Origin: Lachnospiraceae bacterium
GTDB taxonomy: Bacteria; Bacillota; Clostridia; Lachnospirales; Lachnospiraceae
NCBI GenBank assembly: GCA_016285265.1
Contig: JAEEQL010000004.1
Span: 1 to 58,031, forward strand
DNA: 58,031 nt
Reading direction: 5' to 3'
Positions within the stretch are counted from its first letter, which is position 1, and each line of letters starts with the position of its first letter. The notes under the pieces are model-generated. The model was given only the letters and a program-made list of their open reading frames with translations. It was not told the DNA's origin and did not search any database. The translations under genes and the position numbers were made by a program. Below, piece after piece: positions 53,110 through 58,031 of this stretch.

Positions 53110-53340
53110 AATGTCCCCGGACAATCTGAAATATACCGAGTAGGGCAAAGTCTTTTATACCTTCACCACTCAATACCTTCATTAGTCCGCCTCCTAGAAT
53201 GGTTCGAAATCTGCAATACTTCCAAGGTCCCTACCTTCCCTAGGACATAAAAAAACCTTGCAACCGTTTTAGGGTTACAAGGTTTATAAGTTTGCCTCTT
53301 TTAAAGGTTTTGAGGGTATTTAAGTTTGTCCGGGGACATT
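53110..53340. mobile_element. MITE-like element with terminal inverted repeats
   Basis: AATGTCCCCGGACAA (53110-53124) and its exact reverse complement (53326-53340) bound a 231-base non-coding stretch, and the similarity continues imperfectly inward for some ten bases. Inside is the hairpin AAACCTTG / CAAGGTTT (53253-53285) and a weaker CCTAG/CTAGG pairing. It lies between a stop codon and its terminator, and holds no ORF. This explains most of the 349-base gap between the genes. Confidence 0.65.
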
Positions 53341-53346
53341 AAATAA

Positions 53347-54330
53347 TCATTCGTATTCAACGGTTGCCGGAGGCTTCGGTGTGTAATCGAAGAGTACTCT
53401 GTTGATCCCGGGAACCTCGGAGATGATCCTCTTTACAAGATGATCGATCAGTTCGTCGGAGAGATGTTCGACAGTAACCTCCATAACATCGGTGGTATTG
53501 ATCGCACGGATGATGCAGGGCCAGTCGAAGGTCCTCTTTCCGTCCTTTACACCGGTGGACTTGAAATCGGGAACAACGGTGAAGTACTGCCATACCTTGC
53601 CCTCGAGGCCGTTCTTGGCAAACTCCTCACGAAGGATCGCATCGGATTCGCGTACTGCTTCAAGTCTGTCTCTTGTGATCGCACCGGGGCAGCGGACACC
53701 GAGTCCGGGACCGGGGAACGGCTGACGGTAAACCATGCCTGCGGGAAGTCCGAGGCGCTCACCGACTATACGTACCTCATCCTTGAAAAGGATCTTGACA
53801 GGCTCAACAAGTTCAAACTTCATATCCTCGGGAAGACCGCCTGCATTGTGATGAGCCTTGATGCCTGCTTCGCTCTCCAGAATATCGGGCCAGATGGTTC
53901 CCTGTGCGAGGAATTCGATTCCGTCGAGCTTTCTGGCTTCCTCAGCAAATACCTCGATGAACTCACCGCCTATTATCTTACGCTTGGTCTCGGGATCGGA
54001 TACACCTGCAAGCTTATCCAGGAATCTGTCGGTAGCATCCACATAGATCAGGTTTGCTTTCATCTGATTACGGAATACCTCGATAACCTGCTCGGGTTCA
54101 CCCTTGCGGAGCAATCCGTGATTAACGTGAACACAGACAAGATTGTCGCCGATAGCCTTGATGAGCATTGCGGCAACTACGGATGAATCAACTCCTCCGG
54201 AAAGTGCGAGCAATACTTTCTTGTCTCCGATCTGCTCCCTGAGTGCCTGAAGCTGCTCCTCAATGAAAGCATCGGCAAGCTCGGGTGTGGTGATCCTTAC
54301 CATGTCGTCCGGTCTTCTGTCGTATACCAT
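53347..54330 (-). CDS. Stand-alone GMP synthetase ATP-pyrophosphatase subunit (GuaA C-terminal-like)
   Basis: A 327-residue protein equivalent to the ATP-pyrophosphatase and dimerisation domains of GMP synthase, which adenylates XMP and aminates it. The P-loop LSGGVDSSV, the [12 protein letters not shown] segment and the KPPATVEYE end are conserved. The glutaminase domain is absent, so ammonia must come from elsewhere, as in archaeal two-subunit enzymes. GGAGAA precedes the start. Full-length guaA lies 2 kb upstream on the same strand. Confidence 0.92.
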   Translation of the reverse strand: MVYDRRPDDMVRITTPELADAFIEEQLQALREQIGDKKVLLALSGGVDSSVVAAMLIKAIGDNLVCVHVNHGLLRKGEPEQVIEVFRNQMKANLIYVDATDRFLDKLAGVSDPETKRKIIGGEFIEVFAEEARKLDGIEFLAQGTIWPDILESEAGIKAHHNAGGLPEDMKFELVEPVKILFKDEVRIVGERLGLPAGMVYRQPFPGPGLGVRCPGAITRDRLEAVRESDAILREEFAKNGLEGKVWQYFTVVPDFKSTGVKDGKRTFDWPCIIRAINTTDVMEVTVEHLSDELIDHLVKRIISEVPGINRVLFDYTPKPPATVEYE

Positions 54331-54354
54331 ATTCTTCTCCGTTTCTTATGTTTA

Positions 54355-55980
54355 TTAATATCCGTTTACAGCTATCATCCTGTAAACAAAATATGCAAAT
54401 TCAGCGCCTGTAACAGCTCCGTGAGGATCAATGAACTGCTCGGCTTTTGATGATCCCGGCGCTCCCCTTCCGTCCATGATCTCCCATGTGACGGCCCAGG
54501 TCATGCCTTCCCAGGCATAATAATCTATATCAAAATAATCGATGTAATCATCGGTCCTGCCGTAATCAAATGCGCTCTTGAGTCCCGCATACTCCGAATA
54601 TCTCTGAAGCATGAACGCCAGATCCTGCCTGGATACCGGAATTCCGACTCCGAATGTATCGGAAGACACATAAGGATATCCGACGCAGATGTCATTTTTC
54701 TCAGCCCAGATCACAGCTTTTTCATATACGCTTCCGGGCACGACATCCGTATAACCGGAACGCCCTCTCACGGAAGGACACCCTGCCATGTTATAAAGAA
54801 GAAGGACCGCAGTCTCCCTTGTGATAAGGTCTCCCGCGACAGACGGATCATAATGAACATCTGTAAACGAAGGCATCACTCCCGTTGTGGGAACCATCGT
54901 CAGCAGCACTCCGTCATCGAAGCAAAGGAAATAAAGAAGATCCTCTCCGTAATCTATCGACCATGAATGTCCCCTGCAGACCGCATACTCAGCCTTCACG
55001 GTTCCGGAAGTATAGGTCTTGATAAGGAAGGGATTGTTTCCGATATTCAGAGTTACGAAGTTGTTCGTAAATGCCTGTAAAAAGAAAACATCGGGGTTAT
55101 AGGACAGATCAAGTGCTGCAAGCTGATTGCATGCGCAATCAAGATATGCGAGCTTGGGATTATGCGAAAGGTCAAGCGCGCTTATACAGTTATAACTGCA
55201 GATGAGCTTTTGAAGTTCCGGGTTGTGACTTACATCGATCGAAAACACACCGTTATGTGCGCAGTTGTAATACTGAAGTTCCGGACAGCGGCTGACATCA
55301 ATGCTTCCCAGTCCCATATTATCCCAGATATCAAGTCTCTTCAGCTTGGGATTATGAGTGACATCAAGCGTGGTCAGATGATTTCTGAACGCATCCAGAT
55401 GAGTGAGTTTGGGATTGTGCGATACATCCAGAGTGTACAGCTCGCAGGATCCGCAGGTCAGATGCTCAAGTTCCGGATTGTGGCTTACATCAAGAACCGG
55501 AAGAGGATTGGTATTGCACTCGATGAATGCCATCTTGGGATTGTTCGAAACATTGAGTGAGACCAGGTTGCAGTCATAGCAATAAACCCATACCAGTTCG
55601 GGATTGCCCGAAAAATCCAGTGAGTTAAAGAGATTGTTGGAACACCATACACCGCGAAGATCCTTATTGTTACTGAGATCCATCGAAGTAATATAGTTAT
55701 CTTTGCACCAGAGTCCCTGAAGTGCGGTGAAATACTCAACGCCCTTTACGGATCTGATTCCCATTCCCTCGCAATAGATATTCAGAGTTGTGGCTATCTC
55801 ATAGTCATCAAGAATGCCGTTCCTGTTCGCATCACAGCTCGATGATATAACCGCCCTGAAATTAGCATCGGGAAATGTGGCACTATTTATAGGAACCGCC
55901 GCATCGGCCTTAAAGCTTATAACAAACGGCACAGCTACCACAGCAGCCAGTGCCAGTATCAGTTTCTTAAAAATCTTCAT
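54355..55980 (-). CDS. Secreted leucine-rich repeat protein with SLH domains
   Basis: A 541-residue surface protein. A signal peptide ends near ADA at residue 27. Next is an EF-hand-like loop (DANRNGILDDYE), about twelve leucine-rich repeats of ~21 residues (pattern LDVSHNPxLxxLxC) to residue ~335, and three S-layer-homology domains to the end, which would tether it to wall polymers. Many repeats carry cysteines, unusual for an extracellular protein of a Firmicute. GGGGGG precedes the start. It lies between the two GMP-synthase genes with gaps of about 22-24 bases. Confidence 0.88.
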   Translation of the reverse strand: MKIFKKLILALAAVVAVPFVISFKADAAVPINSATFPDANFRAVISSSCDANRNGILDDYEIATTLNIYCEGMGIRSVKGVEYFTALQGLWCKDNYITSMDLSNNKDLRGVWCSNNLFNSLDFSGNPELVWVYCYDCNLVSLNVSNNPKMAFIECNTNPLPVLDVSHNPELEHLTCGSCELYTLDVSHNPKLTHLDAFRNHLTTLDVTHNPKLKRLDIWDNMGLGSIDVSRCPELQYYNCAHNGVFSIDVSHNPELQKLICSYNCISALDLSHNPKLAYLDCACNQLAALDLSYNPDVFFLQAFTNNFVTLNIGNNPFLIKTYTSGTVKAEYAVCRGHSWSIDYGEDLLYFLCFDDGVLLTMVPTTGVMPSFTDVHYDPSVAGDLITRETAVLLLYNMAGCPSVRGRSGYTDVVPGSVYEKAVIWAEKNDICVGYPYVSSDTFGVGIPVSRQDLAFMLQRYSEYAGLKSAFDYGRTDDYIDYFDIDYYAWEGMTWAVTWEIMDGRGAPGSSKAEQFIDPHGAVTGAEFAYFVYRMIAVNGY

Positions 55981-56002
55981 TCAATATCCCCCCGAATAAA
56001 GA

Positions 56003-56311
56003 TTAAAATGCGTATACAAATCCTACAATAAAAAACATAAGAGCTACAAAGCACCAGCCTAATATGAAAAAAGTTTTCCAAATATTATCCAAGGTTTCGC
56101 TTGGTTCAAGTTCTTTAAAACCTATTCTTGTAAAGATAGATATAGACGAAGCTACAAATGATAAAGAAAACAAAAACCAACCAGCTTTTTCGCGATCGTG
56201 AAAAGGATTGACCAAAACTAGACTGACCAAAACTAAAAGAAACGATATGCTTGGAATCGATAAAATGGCGAAAAAAACGAATATCAATAAAGTTCTTGTC
56301 GATTTTTTCAT
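56003..56311 (-). CDS. Small membrane protein of unknown function
   Basis: A 102-residue protein with three predicted membrane helices (residues ~7-34, 44-62 and 78-101). The ribosome site AGGATTG stands ahead of the start. The gene is clearly richer in A and T than its neighbours, a possible sign of recent acquisition. It lies 18 bases after guaA. I do not recognise a family. Confidence 0.65.
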   Translation of the reverse strand: MKKSTRTLLIFVFFAILSIPSISFLLVLVSLVLVNPFHDREKAGWFLFSLSFVASSISIFTRIGFKELEPSETLDNIWKTFFILGWCFVALMFFIVGFVYAF

Positions 56312-56329
56312 GCGTTCAATCCTATAAGA

Positions 56330-57961
56330 TCACTCAAGTTCCACGGTCCCGGGAGGCTTCGATGTAAGATCGTAGAGTACGCGGTTTACTCCCCTTACTT
56401 CATTTATGATGCGGTTCATAACCTTCATCAGTATGTCATAGGGAATCTGTGCGGACTCTGCGGTCATGAAGTCGACTGTTTTTACCGCACGCAGTGCAAC
56501 GGCGAAATCGTAAGTTCTCTCGTCACCCATTACACCTACGGAACGCATATTGGTAAGTGCCGCAAAATACTGGTCGGGCATCCATGAAGGCCAATAGCTT
56601 CTGAGAAGCGCATGGTCGGGCTTTTCCCTGTCTATCTTAACGCCTGCTGCCTCGGCTGCTTCATAAGCATACTCGTTGGCTGCGGCCTCAACCTCTTCGC
56701 GGTAGATCGCATCCGAATCCTGAACAATTTTTACTTTCTCAGCGGAAACATCTCCTATGATACGGATACCGAGTCCGGGTCCGGGGAAGGGCTGTCTGAA
56801 TACGAGCTGATCGGGAATGCCGAGTTCAAGACCAACCTTACGCACCTCATCCTTGAACAGATTTCTGAGAGGCTCGATTATCTCCTTGAAATCAACATGC
56901 TCGGGAAGACCGCCTACGTTGTGGTGTGATTTGATGACTGCGGATTCACCGCCGAGACCGGATTCTACAACATCCGGATAAATGGTTCCCTGTACAAGGA
57001 AGTCTACGCGTCCGATCTTCCTGGCTTCTTCCTCGAATACTCTTATGAATTCTTCGCCGATGATCTTACGCTTTCTTTCGGGCTCTGCGATTCCCGCAAG
57101 CTTTACGTAGTATCTCTCTGCGGCATTTACTCTTATGAAGTTAAGATCGTAGGGGCCATCCGGACCGAATACGGCTTCTACCTGGTCTCCCTCGTCTTTC
57201 CTCAAGAGACCGTGATCTACGAATACGCATGTGAGCTGCTTTCCGACCGCCTTGGACAGAAGTACCGCGGCAACGGAAGAATCAACTCCTCCCGAAAGCG
57301 CACAGAGAACTTTTCCGTTTCCTACTTTTTCCCTGATGAGCTTTATCTGTTCCTGTACAAAGGAATCCATCTTCCAGTCGCCCGCGCATCCGCAGACATT
57401 GTAGAGGAAATTACCGAGCATCTTCGTTCCCTCGGGAGTATGAAGAACCTCGGGATGATACTGGAAACCGTATAATTTCTTTTCATCATTAGCGATCGCT
57501 GCATAAGGACAATTGTCGGTCACTGCGATCGACTTAAAACCCGGAGCTATCTTCGAGATATAATCATTATGGCTCATCCAGCAGGTTGTGTTTTCCTTTA
57601 CCCCCTCGAATACGGGTGAGGATGTGTCCACCTTAAGAGCTGTGTGACCGTATTCCCTTACGGGGGCCTTCTCGACATTTCCGCCGAGCACAAGACTCAT
57701 AAGCTGTGCTCCGTAGCAGAGGCCGAGGACGGGAACTCCCATTTCGAAGAGCTCCTTATCACACGATGCGGCGCCCTCTTCATAGCAGCTTGCGGGTCCG
57801 CCGGTGAGGATGATGCCCTTGGGATTCATTGCCTTGATCTGTTCGATCGGAGTCCTGTAAGAATAGATCTCACAATAGACATTATTTTCTCTTACTCTTC
57901 TTGCGACCAGCTGGTTGTACTGTCCGCCGAAATCTATAACCAAAACGAGTTCTTTATCCAT
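56330..57961 (-). CDS. guaA: GMP synthase (glutamine-hydrolysing)
   Basis: A 543-residue cytosolic enzyme converting XMP to GMP. The N-terminal glutaminase has nucleophile cysteine in GLCYGAQ and the histidine/glutamate of YHPEV. The ATP-pyrophosphatase has [21 protein letters not shown] and the terminal [10 protein letters not shown]. It is slightly longer than the ~515 residues usual for GuaA because of an insertion before the last domain (around residues 430-460). AAGGAAGGG precedes the start. Its promoter and any purine riboswitch are outside or cut by the window end. Confidence 0.97.
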   Translation of the reverse strand: MDKELVLVIDFGGQYNQLVARRVRENNVYCEIYSYRTPIEQIKAMNPKGIILTGGPASCYEEGAASCDKELFEMGVPVLGLCYGAQLMSLVLGGNVEKAPVREYGHTALKVDTSSPVFEGVKENTTCWMSHNDYISKIAPGFKSIAVTDNCPYAAIANDEKKLYGFQYHPEVLHTPEGTKMLGNFLYNVCGCAGDWKMDSFVQEQIKLIREKVGNGKVLCALSGGVDSSVAAVLLSKAVGKQLTCVFVDHGLLRKDEGDQVEAVFGPDGPYDLNFIRVNAAERYYVKLAGIAEPERKRKIIGEEFIRVFEEEARKIGRVDFLVQGTIYPDVVESGLGGESAVIKSHHNVGGLPEHVDFKEIIEPLRNLFKDEVRKVGLELGIPDQLVFRQPFPGPGLGIRIIGDVSAEKVKIVQDSDAIYREEVEAAANEYAYEAAEAAGVKIDREKPDHALLRSYWPSWMPDQYFAALTNMRSVGVMGDERTYDFAVALRAVKTVDFMTAESAQIPYDILMKVMNRIINEVRGVNRVLYDLTSKPPGTVELE

Positions 57962-58031
57962 TTTCCCTTCCTTTCAACGAACAAAATTATATATGAATTT
58001 ATTCCATAATAAAAGAAAACAGGCCTATTAT

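Noticed and set aside
53201-53211. GGTTCGAAATC, resembling a tRNA T-loop
   Set aside because: No acceptor, D or anticodon stems can be formed around it; it lies inside the MITE-like element.
53440-54186. 248-residue plus-strand ORF over the GMP-synthetase subunit gene
   Set aside because: It is a shadow of a strongly conserved gene on the other strand.
57962-58031. Possible purine riboswitch before guaA
   Set aside because: Only 70 bases are available and none of the conserved purine-riboswitch core is visible in them.

Overview
The window looks like chromosomal DNA from an anaerobic Firmicute of the class Clostridia, most likely Lachnospiraceae or a close relative. The reasons are the order of the type II fatty-acid synthesis operon with FabK as enoyl reductase, the PadR / membrane protein / DUF4097 cassette, YesM/YesN-type two-component genes, a DUF5688-like protein, a DUF7010-like protein, SLH-anchored leucine-rich repeats, and strong AGGAGG ribosome sites. 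Base composition looks moderate by eye. I see no rRNA, tRNA, CRISPR array, transposase or prophage. Coding density is high and every recognised gene looks intact. The last gene (guaA) is complete, but its promoter is cut by the window edge.

Layout. (1) 1-6.4 kb: a DHH phosphoesterase; a large TIR / transmembrane / coiled-coil / beta-propeller protein; a divergent XRE regulator and a DUF5688-like protein. (2) 6.4-11.0 kb: a heterodimeric ABC exporter with a divergent AraC regulator. (3) 11.1-13.1 kb: metF and class II aldolase. (4) 13.1-17.5 kb: a minus-strand operon of response regulator, solute-binding lipoprotein, sensor kinase and histidine phosphatase. (5) 17.7-21.8 kb: a CASTOR/POLLUX-like channel, a separate cyclic-nucleotide-binding protein, and a fusion of a DUF2974 hydrolase with a Ddl-type ATP-grasp ligase. 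(6) 22-24.3 kb: PadR cassette with a palindromic operator. (7) 24.3-28.9 kb: minus-strand nhaP-trkA-alkD-dehydratase-like operon. (8) 29.2-33.5 kb: MoxR / DUF58 / transglutaminase operon. (9) 33.6-35.8 kb: a PfkB kinase and a MerR-methyltransferase fusion. (10) 35.9-46.7 kb: acpP-fabK-fabD-fabG-fabF-accB-fabZ-accC-accD-accA-acs on the minus strand, with a divergent MerR regulator. (11) 46.7-53.0 kb: a Tim44-like zinc-ribbon membrane protein, a TetR-SDR-acyltransferase operon, a DUF7010 protein and an SseB-type fusion. (12) 53.0-58.0 kb: a palindromic MITE-like element, a stand-alone GMP-synthetase ATP-pyrophosphatase subunit, an LRR-SLH surface protein, a small membrane protein and full-length guaA, all on one strand.

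The parts I consider most worth following are the channel / CNBD / hydrolase-ligase operon, which may couple ion flux, a nucleotide signal and a cell-envelope or amino-acid ligase; the TIR-propeller protein, which keeps the NADase glutamate; the MerR regulator with near-identical palindromes at its own promoter and inside the fatty-acid operon promoter; the permease-less solute-binding protein in a two-component operon; and the MerR-methyltransferase fusion. Functional statements rest on motif and family recognition from the translated sequence only. No database search was possible.
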